Shown here in pieces: positions 13,225 to 21,714 of a stretch of 64,000 nucleotides of DNA. How positions within the stretch are numbered: the first letter of the stretch is position 1; each line of letters begins with the position of its first letter. The stretch lies in the NCBI RefSeq assembly GCF_014636865.1, contig NZ_BMER01000005.1, positions 1-64,000 on the forward strand, written 5' to 3'. The DNA comes from Parapedobacter pyrenivorans (lineage in GTDB: Bacteria > Bacteroidota > Bacteroidia > Sphingobacteriales > Sphingobacteriaceae). The notes below the pieces were generated by a model. It was given only the letters and a program-made list of their open reading frames with translations. It ran no database searches and had not been told where the DNA came from. A program made the translations under genes and the position numbers.

Positions 13225-15540
13225 ATGATGCGATATGGCGTAGTCGGGCTTTATTTAAGTATGGCCTCAAGTCTTTCTGCCCAAGAACCCCTACAGCTTT
13301 GGTACGACAAACCGGCAAAGATATGGGAAGAGACCGTGCCCTTGGGAAATGGCCGATTGGGGATGATGCCTGATGGCGGATTAACTGCGGAGAAGATTGT
13401 ACTGAATGAAATTACCCTATGGTCCGGCAGCCCGCAGGATCCCAACAACTACGACGCTTACCAAAGTGTCGGGGATATCCAACGGTTGTTGCTTCAAGGC
13501 CGAAACGACGAAGCTGAAAAATTGGTGAATGCCAACTTTGTATGTGCCGGGGCAGGTAGCGGCCACGGTACCGGTGCCAATGTACCGTTCGGCTGTTTTC
13601 AAACGCTCGGAGAACTACACATCCAATTCCATCACAAACAGGCACAGGCGAACAATTACCGTAGGCAACTCGACCTGCCCACCGCCATCGCCTCCACATC
13701 GTACGAAATCGATGACGTCGCCTATCATCGGGAATATTTTACGTCGTTCGGCGGGGATGTGGGGATAATCCGGTTGACCGCTGACGAAAAAGAGGCCTTG
13801 AGCTTCTCAGTGATGTTGAGCCGAGAAGAAAATGCACAGGTGATCGTGGTAGATGATGAATTGCAGCTTTTCGGGGCGCTCAACGATGGCCGTGGCGGAA
13901 CGGGAATGCAATACATGGCCCGTGTGCGTATTCAACATCATGGCGGCAAGCTGGCCGTGGAGGGAAACGCTCTCCGTTTGGTGGGCGCTAACGAAGCCAT
14001 ACTCTATTTTTCGGCCGCCACAGATTACAGAGGCAATGCCTTTGAAAAACAATCTGCCGAATTGTTGGAACAAGCCATCCAAACACCTTATGAAGGTCAG
14101 AAAGAAGCACATATATCGTCCTTCCAGCAATTGTTCAATCGGGTTTCGTTGGATATAGCAAGCCCGCAAACCGCGAATATCCCTACAGACGAAAGACTAA
14201 AGCAGTTCTTCAGATATCCGCCCGGCGATAATGGGATGGCGGCACTGTACTTTCAATATGGGCGCTACCTAAGCATTTGCAGTACGCGCCCCGGGTTGTT
14301 GCCCCCAAATTTACAAGGGCTTTGGGCACATCAGATACAGACCCCTTGGAATGGTGATTATCACCTCAACATCAATGCGCAGATGAACCACTGGCCGATT
14401 GAGGTTGGCAATTTGCCGGAATTGCACGAACCATTCATCGAGATGATCAAAACCATCGCCGAGGCCGGTAGAAGTACAGCCAAGGCCTACTACAATTCAC
14501 CGGGCTGGGTGTGCTACATGATGACTAATGTATGGGGCTATTCGGCACCGGGTGAACAGGCTTCATGGGGAGCCAGTACCGCTTCGGGGTGGTTATGCAA
14601 CCATCTTTGGGAGCACTACTTGTTCACACAGGATAAAAACTATTTGGCTAAAGTCTTTCCTGTACTACGAGACGCCGCTATCTTCTACCAACATACGTCG
14701 ATCGAAGAGCCATCAAATGGCTGGCTGGTCACAGCTCCATCGGTTTCACCCGAGAACACTTTCCTTATGCCTGATGGCGCGCGGGCCAGTGTGGTGATGG
14801 GTCCGACAATTGACAACCAGATCGTCAGGGAATTGTATAGCAATGTCATCGCTGCTGCGGACGCGTTGGGCATTCGTGATACGTTTGTTGATAGCCTGGA
14901 GCAGAATTTGGTACGGCTACCCCCTCCCGTTCAAATAGGGCGTGATGGGCGTATCATGGAATGGCTGGAGGAATATAAAGAAGCAGAGCCTCAACACCGC
15001 CACGTATCCCACCTTTACGGATTATATCCAGCAGCATTCATCTCCCCGCAGACGACACCGGAATGGGCTGAAGCTGCTAAAAAGACACTGGAGTTGAGGG
15101 GTGACGCAGGCACTGGATGGAGCCGGGCGTGGAAAATCTTGTTTTGGGCAAGATTGCAGGATGGCAACCGTGCGCTGGAAATCCTTCGGCAATTATTACA
15201 GCCGGCATTCGGCAATGACACAGATTATAGCGGTGGCAAGGCGGGAACTTACCCCAACCTCTTCTGTGCTCATCCTCCGTTCCAAATTGACGGTAACTTC
15301 GGCGGAACCGCCGGAATCGCTGAAATGTTGTTACAAAGCCATGCCGGGTTCATCCACCTACTACCTGCACTACCAGATGCATGGAAGGATGGGGAAGTAA
15401 AAGGATTGAAGGCACGGGGTAACTATACCGTGGATATAAAATGGCAGGATGGAAAAGTGACCAATTACCACATCCATTCAACTACCGGTAAACCGGTTGA
15501 TGTGCTGGTAAACGGAAATGTAGTGTCTGTTGGCGGATAG
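13225..15540 (+). CDS. Alpha-L-fucosidase, GH95
   Basis: This 771-aa exported enzyme is a GH95 inverting fucosidase (typical activity on alpha-1,2-fucosyl linkages). The ATG at 13225 gives a clean signal peptide ending SSLSAQ; an earlier in-frame ATG (13165) overlaps GH29. Family signatures are WYDKPAKIWEETVPLGNGRLG at the N-terminus, the catalytic-pocket Asn pair in YHLNINAQMNHWP, the acid Glu in APSVSPENTF, and the general-base Asp in QIDGNFGGTAGIAEMLLQS. The length is normal. It is co-transcribed with GH29; the two linkages they favour would complement each other. Its stop codon is only 5 nt from the convergent glyS stop. Confidence 0.93.
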   Translation: MMRYGVVGLYLSMASSLSAQEPLQLWYDKPAKIWEETVPLGNGRLGMMPDGGLTAEKIVLNEITLWSGSPQDPNNYDAYQSVGDIQRLLLQGRNDEAEKLVNANFVCAGAGSGHGTGANVPFGCFQTLGELHIQFHHKQAQANNYRRQLDLPTAIASTSYEIDDVAYHREYFTSFGGDVGIIRLTADEKEALSFSVMLSREENAQVIVVDDELQLFGALNDGRGGTGMQYMARVRIQHHGGKLAVEGNALRLVGANEAILYFSAATDYRGNAFEKQSAELLEQAIQTPYEGQKEAHISSFQQLFNRVSLDIASPQTANIPTDERLKQFFRYPPGDNGMAALYFQYGRYLSICSTRPGLLPPNLQGLWAHQIQTPWNGDYHLNINAQMNHWPIEVGNLPELHEPFIEMIKTIAEAGRSTAKAYYNSPGWVCYMMTNVWGYSAPGEQASWGASTASGWLCNHLWEHYLFTQDKNYLAKVFPVLRDAAIFYQHTSIEEPSNGWLVTAPSVSPENTFLMPDGARASVVMGPTIDNQIVRELYSNVIAAADALGIRDTFVDSLEQNLVRLPPPVQIGRDGRIMEWLEEYKEAEPQHRHVSHLYGLYPAAFISPQTTPEWAEAAKKTLELRGDAGTGWSRAWKILFWARLQDGNRALEILRQLLQPAFGNDTDYSGGKAGTYPNLFCAHPPFQIDGNFGGTAGIAEMLLQSHAGFIHLLPALPDAWKDGEVKGLKARGNYTVDIKWQDGKVTNYHIHSTTGKPVDVLVNGNVVSVGG

Positions 15541-15562
15541 AAGACCTACAATACCGCCAACA
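15528..15562. other. Inverted repeat spanning the stops of GH95 and glyS
   Basis: TGTTGGCGG (15528-15536) and CCGCCAACA (15554-15562) form a perfect 9-bp stem with a 17-nt loop that contains both convergent stop codons. Neither strand has a following U-tract, so it is not a classical intrinsic terminator. It may mark 3' ends for both messages. Confidence 0.4.
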
Positions 15563-17012
15563 AATTCTTCCATCCCACCAAATCACTGATGATTTTCTCC
15601 AGGTCGACCGCAGCAACCCGTTCTTGCTCCATGCTGTCGCGATGACGTAACGTGACCGTATCGTCTTCCAGCGACTGGTAATCAACCGTGATGCAAAACG
15701 GTGTACCGATAGCATCCTGCCTACGGTAGCGCTTGCCAATGGAGTCCTTTTCGTCGTATTGTACGTTATAGTCGATTTTGAGTCGGTTGAGGATTTCCCG
15801 TGCTTTGTCGGGCAAGCCATCTTTTTTGGTCAACGGTAGTATAGCTGCCTTCACAGGTGCTAATGCCGGATGAAAGTGCAAAACCGAGCGTGAATCCTTT
15901 TTATCTTCAGTGCTCAAATCCTGTTCCTCAAAGGAGTTACATAGCACGGTAAGGAAAAGGCGATCGAGTCCGATAGATGTTTCAATCACATACGGCACAT
16001 AATTCTGGTTGATTTCGGGGTCAAAGTACTGCAGTTTCTTACCCGAAAATTTCTGATGCTGGATGAGGTCAAAGTCGGTACGTGAGTGAATGCCTTCCAC
16101 CTCTTTGAAACCAAATGGAAACTCATATTCGATATCTACCGCGGCGTTGGCGTAATGCGCAAGCTTTACGTGGTCGTGATAACGGTATTTAGCGGTGTCT
16201 CCGCCCAAAGCAAGGTGCCATTTCAAGCGCGTTTCCTTCCATTTGCTATACCATTCGAGTTCAGTCCCTGGGCGCACGAAAAACTGCAGCTCCATCTGTT
16301 CGAACTCACGCATACGCATGATGAACTGACGGGCAATCACCTCGTTGCGGAAGGCCTTGCCAATCTGAGCAATACCAAACGGCACCTTCATACGACCACT
16401 TTTCTGTACATTGAGGAAATTGACGAAAATTCCCTGAGCCGTTTCAGGCCTAAGGTATACCGTATCGGCTCCTTCGGCTGATGCACCCATCTGTGTAGAA
16501 AACATCAGGTTGAACTGTCGCACCTCGGTCCAGTTTTTGGTGCCGGATACGGGGCACACGATGTTGTGTTCTTCAATAATCGTCTTCAGTCTCGGCAAGT
16601 CATCATCATTCAACGCAGCGTTGAGATCAGCTTGCAATTGCTGGGCCTTTTCGGTCTTTCCATCGGTCTCGTAACGAGCAATCTTGTCTTCGATAAGTTG
16701 GTCCGCACGATACCGCTTCTTCGAATCCTTATTGTCTATCATTGGGTCGTTAAAGCCATCGACGTGGCCCGAGGCCTTCCAAGTGGTAGGATGCATAAAA
16801 ATGGCGGCATCGATACCCACGATGTTCTCGTGGAGCTGCACCATCGCTTTCCACCAATACTGCTTCAGGTTGTTCTTGAGTTCGGAACCCAGTTGTCCAT
16901 AATCATAAACCGCACTGAGGCCGTCATATATTTCGCTCGAAGGGAATACAAAACCATATTCCTTGGCATGCGAAACTACATTTTTAAAGAAGTCGTCCGT
17001 CTGTTTGCTCAT
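15546..17012 (-). CDS. glyS: Glycyl-tRNA synthetase (class II, alpha2 type)
   Basis: This 488-aa cytosolic enzyme charges tRNA-Gly. It is of the single-chain archaeal/eukaryotic-like type found in Bacteroidota, not the alpha2beta2 enzyme. Signatures are FVFPSSEIYDGLSAVYDYG, LRPETAQGIFVNFLN, GIAQIGKAFRNEV, MREFEQMELQFFV and a C-terminal anticodon-binding domain starting about FHPALAPVKAAILPL. The ATG at 17012 was chosen because the family begins MSKQTDDFF-like and the ORF extension is non-homologous. A TATGTTTG -7 box ends 7 nt before this ATG, so the mRNA may be leaderless. Confidence 0.97.
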   Translation of the reverse strand: MSKQTDDFFKNVVSHAKEYGFVFPSSEIYDGLSAVYDYGQLGSELKNNLKQYWWKAMVQLHENIVGIDAAIFMHPTTWKASGHVDGFNDPMIDNKDSKKRYRADQLIEDKIARYETDGKTEKAQQLQADLNAALNDDDLPRLKTIIEEHNIVCPVSGTKNWTEVRQFNLMFSTQMGASAEGADTVYLRPETAQGIFVNFLNVQKSGRMKVPFGIAQIGKAFRNEVIARQFIMRMREFEQMELQFFVRPGTELEWYSKWKETRLKWHLALGGDTAKYRYHDHVKLAHYANAAVDIEYEFPFGFKEVEGIHSRTDFDLIQHQKFSGKKLQYFDPEINQNYVPYVIETSIGLDRLFLTVLCNSFEEQDLSTEDKKDSRSVLHFHPALAPVKAAILPLTKKDGLPDKAREILNRLKIDYNVQYDEKDSIGKRYRRQDAIGTPFCITVDYQSLEDDTVTLRHRDSMEQERVAAVDLEKIISDLVGWKNLLAVL

Positions 17013-17019
17013 AAGACGG

Positions 17020-17027
17020 CAAACATA
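17020..17027 (-). promoter_or_regulatory. -7 box of glyS
   Basis: TATGTTTG on the minus strand is followed after 7 nt by the glyS ATG. This leaves almost no 5' UTR. Confidence 0.6.
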
Positions 17028-17046
17028 GATAAAAAGCCGTTGATAT

Positions 17047-17086
17047 GCAAAAGCAAAACCCCTCAAATGAGGGGTTTTGCTTTTGC
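17047..17086 (-). terminator. Terminator after the DUF4836-like gene
   Basis: Perfect 18-bp stem (17047-17064 with 17069-17086) around an AAAT/ATTT loop; both arms end in A/T-rich sequence. It follows the DUF4836-like gene by 14 nt and precedes glyS. Confidence 0.8.
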
Positions 17087-17100
17087 CGAATTTTAGCCTC

Positions 17101-19062
17101 CTACCGCTGTTCAGTGGCGTAGTCAACCAATGCAAACAAATACTGGATGGCGTTGTCAAAGCCTTCGGGCGTTTGCGCTACAAACTCGCCCGAAATGGTA
17201 TTCCTTTTTATTCCGTTGGATTTGAAATAAAAATCACCCATGGAACCAAACATTTTATGGAATGCGATATAACGATCCAATGATGCCAGTTGCGCTGTCG
17301 GGATTTCTGCCGACAACTTCTTGGCACTCAGTAAACCTACAAACTTATTCTTGGTAAGCAGTTTGCGGGAATAGCGGTCAACCTTGCCTCGGTATTGATT
17401 GGAAGCGATGGCGGATAACTGATCTACAGACGTGCCGATAAAGATAATTCCGTCTTTCCGGGCAAACAGTAAATCGAATGGCAACTCCGTGTTAACCAAC
17501 TGATAAACACCATTTTCCTCCAACAAATATCCCTTATTGCTCACGTATGACATTACCCGGTTGTAAAGAGCAGCATCATCAGATGAAAACATAAATAGGA
17601 AATCCGGGATGGTTTCCATTTTGGTTTTTTCCACCTCCTGATAGTTGTAGTCATCGTCATATTCATAGCTGATGTAAGGAACCTCCTTTTCAGACACGCC
17701 ATTCAATACAAACAATGCATCGCCTTTGGCCACTTTTGCCAAAGCCTCTTCATCCAGCATAAGCGACAGCAGCTCGGCTCCCAAATCAATATCATCGGCA
17801 TACTGTGAAAACATCCCCCCGTAGGTGTCTTTCATTAATGCCGGCAACTCTTCCAGGTAGGCTTTTGTATCCATGACGAGGGAAAAGTAGCCAATGGCAT
17901 CGTCAGTATTCAGATATCTGAGAAACTTTTTGTTCAGTTTGCCCCCATACATCCGTTGGAAACTTTTGGCCATATTACCATCTACTTCCATGGATGATTT
18001 CAGCTTAAACCCTTCGTCGTCAGCAAACAATCCAACTTGTAGGCTGCCATAATAACTGAATAACTTCCCGGCAGAGCGGAATTCCCCAAGTTCTGGCAGC
18101 AGTGCCGTGTAGATGGATTCAAAACTTGGTATCCAGACGGATACCAGCGCATCCTTGTTTAGGCTAGCCACATATGAGCTATTATTCAACACACTCTCTG
18201 CTAATGGGCTGTCAAACAAAGCCGAGGAATAAGCTCCTGCCCATTCCGATACGAGTTGCTGTTTGACAGCCTGATCTGCCGCATAGTATGAATCATAAGG
18301 GTTACCGTCATCTTCAACAGAGTCTACTGCATAATCTTCATAGCTGTACGCGTCATAGGCCGAGTCGAGTGCTGCCGTATCTGCCGCCCCCCAATCCAAT
18401 TCCCATTCACTGGTATCGGCAGGGAGCACCGGTGGGGGAATATCAAAATCCACTACACTTGCTGTATCTTCTTCTGCGTACCAATCATCCATGTATACGC
18501 TATCAGCGGCTTCCGTAGCAGCTTCCTCATAATAATCGTAGTAATTGTAGTTCATGAGGCCATACCGTTGGGCCACATCCGGTTGTTCAAAATAGTTGCT
18601 TACGAGCGTGGCACTGGTGATGGTAAGCGTACTATTATCCCAGGCAAAGACCGCACTGTCGCCAGAGACCTCCTTAACGAAGCTTTTGTAGCTTCCGTGG
18701 TCCTGTACGTTTTCGTCTTTGGCGAAATGCTTTTCAAAGTTGTTTACGTTGGCAATGGGCAACAGGAAATTAAAGTAGGTAACGCTATCCGTAAGTTTCG
18801 CATAAAAATAGGTCGTGCGATCCAATGCAATTCCAAAGTCGGCGATTCCTTGAACACCATCGAAGCCTGCTTCATTGGCTTTTTCACGGACGGCCTTCCC
18901 GACGGTTGTGGTATTGAATTCATCTACGCTCATCAACTCAAAAAAATGAGCGGTCTGGATGTTCACGACAGCGAAAGCGTCATGCGGTATTTTACGGGCA
19001 AGGTCCTGTGCATTTGCCGTCGAAGCGATCAGTATGCCTATGGTAATAAATAGTTTATTCAT
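17101..19062 (-). CDS. DUF4836-like exported protein with acidic, Tyr-rich insertion
   Basis: This 653-aa protein has a signal peptide (ends TANA). The start LARKIPHDAFAVVNIQTAHFFELM and later GYFSLVMDTKAYLEELP and GIIFIGTSVDQLSAIASNQY resemble the DUF4836 family of Bacteroidota surface or periplasmic proteins, whose function is unknown. Between about residues 175 and 270 lies a low-complexity stretch very rich in Asp, Glu, Tyr and Ala (for example NYNYYDYYEEAATEAADSVY), unlike the flanking folded sequence. It is preceded by a lipoprotein gene only 3 nt away, so the pair is almost certainly co-expressed. The family call is from memory of the motif pattern and is moderately sure. Confidence 0.6.
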   Translation of the reverse strand: MNKLFITIGILIASTANAQDLARKIPHDAFAVVNIQTAHFFELMSVDEFNTTTVGKAVREKANEAGFDGVQGIADFGIALDRTTYFYAKLTDSVTYFNFLLPIANVNNFEKHFAKDENVQDHGSYKSFVKEVSGDSAVFAWDNSTLTITSATLVSNYFEQPDVAQRYGLMNYNYYDYYEEAATEAADSVYMDDWYAEEDTASVVDFDIPPPVLPADTSEWELDWGAADTAALDSAYDAYSYEDYAVDSVEDDGNPYDSYYAADQAVKQQLVSEWAGAYSSALFDSPLAESVLNNSSYVASLNKDALVSVWIPSFESIYTALLPELGEFRSAGKLFSYYGSLQVGLFADDEGFKLKSSMEVDGNMAKSFQRMYGGKLNKKFLRYLNTDDAIGYFSLVMDTKAYLEELPALMKDTYGGMFSQYADDIDLGAELLSLMLDEEALAKVAKGDALFVLNGVSEKEVPYISYEYDDDYNYQEVEKTKMETIPDFLFMFSSDDAALYNRVMSYVSNKGYLLEENGVYQLVNTELPFDLLFARKDGIIFIGTSVDQLSAIASNQYRGKVDRYSRKLLTKNKFVGLLSAKKLSAEIPTAQLASLDRYIAFHKMFGSMGDFYFKSNGIKRNTISGEFVAQTPEGFDNAIQYLFALVDYATEQR

Positions 19063-19065
19063 GTG

Positions 19066-19755
19066 TCAATTTGCTAATTTAATATGATTGGTGATATTGT
19101 TTTTCCCATTGATCAAGTCGAGCACGGAACCTTGGAGCATTACCGCCTTTTTGGAAGATGCTAATTTGGCGGAAGTATTGCTTTGCGAAATCACTTGTCG
19201 ATCGAACCGGTAAATACTCGTATAAGTGGCCGATTTGAAAATCTCCTTGTCGGCCTCCTTCATTTTATCAAACTCCAGCTTAGCCTTCGGTTCATGCATA
19301 TATATTCTACTGAATGTCCGTGTGTCATTACGGTATGCATAGGAAGATTTGTTGGCGGGAGAAATCTTCATTTCTTCAAAAATGTTGTTGGAAATACGGT
19401 TCAGTTTGTCAACGTCCGTAAAGGAAAACCGTATGGTGGCAATAAATTTATCGAAGTCTACCGAGTGTGTGACATTGGATATCCCTTCTATTTCCCTCAG
19501 TTCTCCTTCCAGCTTGATCAACTGGTTGCGAATGTCTGCTCTGGAGGGTACTTTGTAGCCATTAACACTATCCAACAGCATGATGGAGGCCAACTTGGTT
19601 TTACTCTGACTGAGGTTAGCCGTAAAAACAGCATCCCCCGAACCATCCTTTCTCACCGTCACGTCTTCAACGATTTGGAAACAAGAGGCGAAGACCAAGA
19701 GGCAAGGCAAGAAAACAATCAATAGCGCCCTCCCCTTCTTTATTTGTTTTAACAT
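19066..19755 (-). CDS. Lipoprotein of unknown function, partner of DUF4836-like protein
   Basis: This 229-aa protein has a signal peptide with lipobox VFASC. The mature part starts with FQIVEDVTVRKDGSGDAVFT and looks like an alpha/beta domain. Nothing in it points to an enzyme. I took ATG 19755 because it places the hydrophobic signal at the N-terminus; a TATCTTTG promoter box ends 18 nt upstream. The first gene of a two-gene operon, it ends 3 nt before the DUF4836-like gene. I do not recognise the family. Confidence 0.6.
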   Translation of the reverse strand: MLKQIKKGRALLIVFLPCLLVFASCFQIVEDVTVRKDGSGDAVFTANLSQSKTKLASIMLLDSVNGYKVPSRADIRNQLIKLEGELREIEGISNVTHSVDFDKFIATIRFSFTDVDKLNRISNNIFEEMKISPANKSSYAYRNDTRTFSRIYMHEPKAKLEFDKMKEADKEIFKSATYTSIYRFDRQVISQSNTSAKLASSKKAVMLQGSVLDLINGKNNITNHIKLAN

Positions 19756-19773
19756 TCCACATGAATCAGGGAG

Positions 19774-19781
19774 CAAAGATA
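19774..19781 (-). promoter_or_regulatory. -7 box of lipoprotein/DUF4836-like operon
   Basis: TATCTTTG on the minus strand lies 18 nt upstream of the lipoprotein ATG. Confidence 0.5.
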
Positions 19782-19793
19782 TGGCTATATCAT

Positions 19794-19814
19794 CAAAAAC
19801 AGCACCCCTGTTTT
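19794..19814 (-). terminator. Weak terminator after AI-2E transporter
   Basis: AAAACAG pairs with CTGTTTT around a 5-nt loop. On the minus strand it is followed by T-rich sequence. It is short, GC-poor and 45 nt after the AI-2E gene. Confidence 0.35.
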
Positions 19815-19858
19815 CAGGTATTTCGACATCCGCTATTCAAGCTGGCGCGTCAGGCGCG

Positions 19859-20905
19859 TCAATGACCTGCTTCTCCCTTGCCAGAGGAAACTTTTCGCTT
19901 ACTTGCCTCGTAGATGCGTATCGTAATAAGGAAGTAGGAAAGCAGAAGCGGTCCATACACCAGCCCCATCATACCAAATAAAGGGATACCGATAATAACG
20001 CCAACTACGGTAATGATCGGGTGGATATCGCCCACTTTCTTGGCAATAATCAATCGCAGCACATTGTCGATATTGATAACCACCACAAAACCATATACCA
20101 AAAGACCGATGCCGGCCAAGTTATCACCCTGTGTAAATGCATATACCGCAGCGGGTACAAAAATGAGTGGTGGGCCCAGCAGCGGAACAAAGGAGAGAAT
20201 AGCACATATCACGCCCCAGAACAACGCGTCATTGAAGCCGAATATCCAAAAGCCCAACGCCAATGCTCCCCCTTGTACCAACGCAATAAACGTTTGGCCG
20301 ATAACATTGGAGTATGTGATGTTACGGAGCTCGTGCCCAAAACGCACAGCGTTTTCCACTTCGAACGGCGAGTAACGGAGCAATCCCCGCTCGAAGGTCC
20401 TGAAGTTGACCAACAGGAAATATAATAGGAAATACATGACGGTAATGTCCAGAAACAAGCCAGCGGCACCGCTGAGCAGCGAAGTGAACATGCCGCCAAA
20501 GTAGGTCGCACTTTTCTCTAACTGCTCCTGGAGTAAATCCGGTTTACCAATTTTGTCTCCTGCGTATTCATTGATCGTATCGACAGCATTTTTTATCCAT
20601 TCTGGGTTTTTTACCAATGCCACGATCTTGTTCGTCAACAGGGTACCGATTCCCAAAAACGGCAAGACGATGATCACAAAGGAGATGGCAATAATGACCA
20701 CTGCTACGATGGGTCTCCGCCATTTCAGTCGCTCCACCAGCCAGATATTCATGGGCCGGAATATGGTGTACATGACCATCGTGCCCAGGAGCGCACCAAT
20801 AATGCCCCTCACAGCGTAGGCTACAACGGCACCCAGCAAAATCAAGAGCACAAGCGTAATGATATTGCGCTCTTTTTGAGTGAATACGGAATAGGACATA
20901 GACAA
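19859..20905 (-). CDS. AI-2E family transporter
   Basis: This 348-aa inner-membrane protein of the AI-2E (PF01594, formerly UPF0118) family has the usual two N-terminal hairpin segments, a central amphipathic domain and four or more C-terminal membrane helices. Family-like stretches are GALLGTMVMYTIFRPMNIWL and LLGPPLIFVPAAVYAF. Family members export small molecules or act as Na+(Li+)/H+ antiporters; the substrate cannot be read from sequence. It is the last gene of the DUF5686-enoyl-CoA hydratase-AI-2E operon (32-nt gap). A paralogue is at 60696-61799. Confidence 0.88.
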   Translation of the reverse strand: MSMSYSVFTQKERNIITLVLLILLGAVVAYAVRGIIGALLGTMVMYTIFRPMNIWLVERLKWRRPIVAVVIIAISFVIIVLPFLGIGTLLTNKIVALVKNPEWIKNAVDTINEYAGDKIGKPDLLQEQLEKSATYFGGMFTSLLSGAAGLFLDITVMYFLLYFLLVNFRTFERGLLRYSPFEVENAVRFGHELRNITYSNVIGQTFIALVQGGALALGFWIFGFNDALFWGVICAILSFVPLLGPPLIFVPAAVYAFTQGDNLAGIGLLVYGFVVVINIDNVLRLIIAKKVGDIHPIITVVGVIIGIPLFGMMGLVYGPLLLSYFLITIRIYEASKRKVSSGKGEAGH

Positions 20906-20937
20906 TACAGATTAGCAATTAACCTTTAAACAGCAAA

Positions 20938-21714
20938 TCAGAAATTTGGTTTTCGCTTCTCCAAGAAAGCCGCTACGCCCTCGCTGAAGTCTGACGTGCC
21001 GAAACATCGGCCAAATTCATTGATTTCCGTTTCGAATCCCTGGTCGTTAGATCCCAGGCTGGCATTGACTGCCCTAATCGCACCCGCTACCGCAGTCTGC
21101 GAGCGCGCCGTCATGCGGTGGAGGATTCCTTCCGCTTTGGCAAGTAACTCTGTGGATTCCACTACATGGTTTAAGATACCATATTCCAGTGCTTGCTCCG
21201 CGGTGACCATATCGCCCGTGAGTATCATTTCCAGCGCGCGCCCCCGTCCCACTAGCTGCGTAAGGCGCTGCGTACCACCATATCCCGGTATCAGACCGAG
21301 CGATACTTCGGGTAAACCTAGTTTCGCGTGGGTGACCGCTACGCGGATATGACAAGCCAATGCCAATTCAAGACCGCCCCCCAGTGCATAGCCATTGATG
21401 GCCGCAACGATGGGTTTATTCGCATGATGTATCAAATTAAACACCCGAGTCTGGCCGTCTTGAGCAAGCGCCCGTCCTTCTTCCGAATTGAGGCCGGCAA
21501 ATTCGGCAATATCCGCACCGGCCACGAAGGCCTTGTCGCCCGCGCCGGTAAGTACAATGCCCCTGATTGCTGCGGTGGCTAGTGCATCCCCGATAGCGTT
21601 ATTCAACTCCGTCAAGGTCGCCTTACTTAATGCATTTAACTTGGCCTCACGGGCAACGGTAATCCGGCGAATATATCCGTTATCATGGATTAGTAAATGC
21701 TGGTATGTCATCAT
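20938..21714 (-). CDS. Enoyl-CoA hydratase/isomerase (crotonase family)
   Basis: This 258-aa crotonase likely hydrates trans-2-enoyl-CoA in fatty-acid or amino-acid degradation. The oxyanion-hole segment FVAGADIAEF and the second GYALGGGLELALACH are present. Both catalytic glutamates are visible: Glu in GGGLELAL and Glu in LGLPEVSLGLIPGYGGTQRL. So hydratase rather than only isomerase activity is expected. The start overlaps the DUF5686 stop by one base (TAATG), suggesting translational coupling. The exact acyl-CoA substrate is unknown. Confidence 0.9.
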   Translation of the reverse strand: MMTYQHLLIHDNGYIRRITVAREAKLNALSKATLTELNNAIGDALATAAIRGIVLTGAGDKAFVAGADIAEFAGLNSEEGRALAQDGQTRVFNLIHHANKPIVAAINGYALGGGLELALACHIRVAVTHAKLGLPEVSLGLIPGYGGTQRLTQLVGRGRALEMILTGDMVTAEQALEYGILNHVVESTELLAKAEGILHRMTARSQTAVAGAIRAVNASLGSNDQGFETEINEFGRCFGTSDFSEGVAAFLEKRKPNF

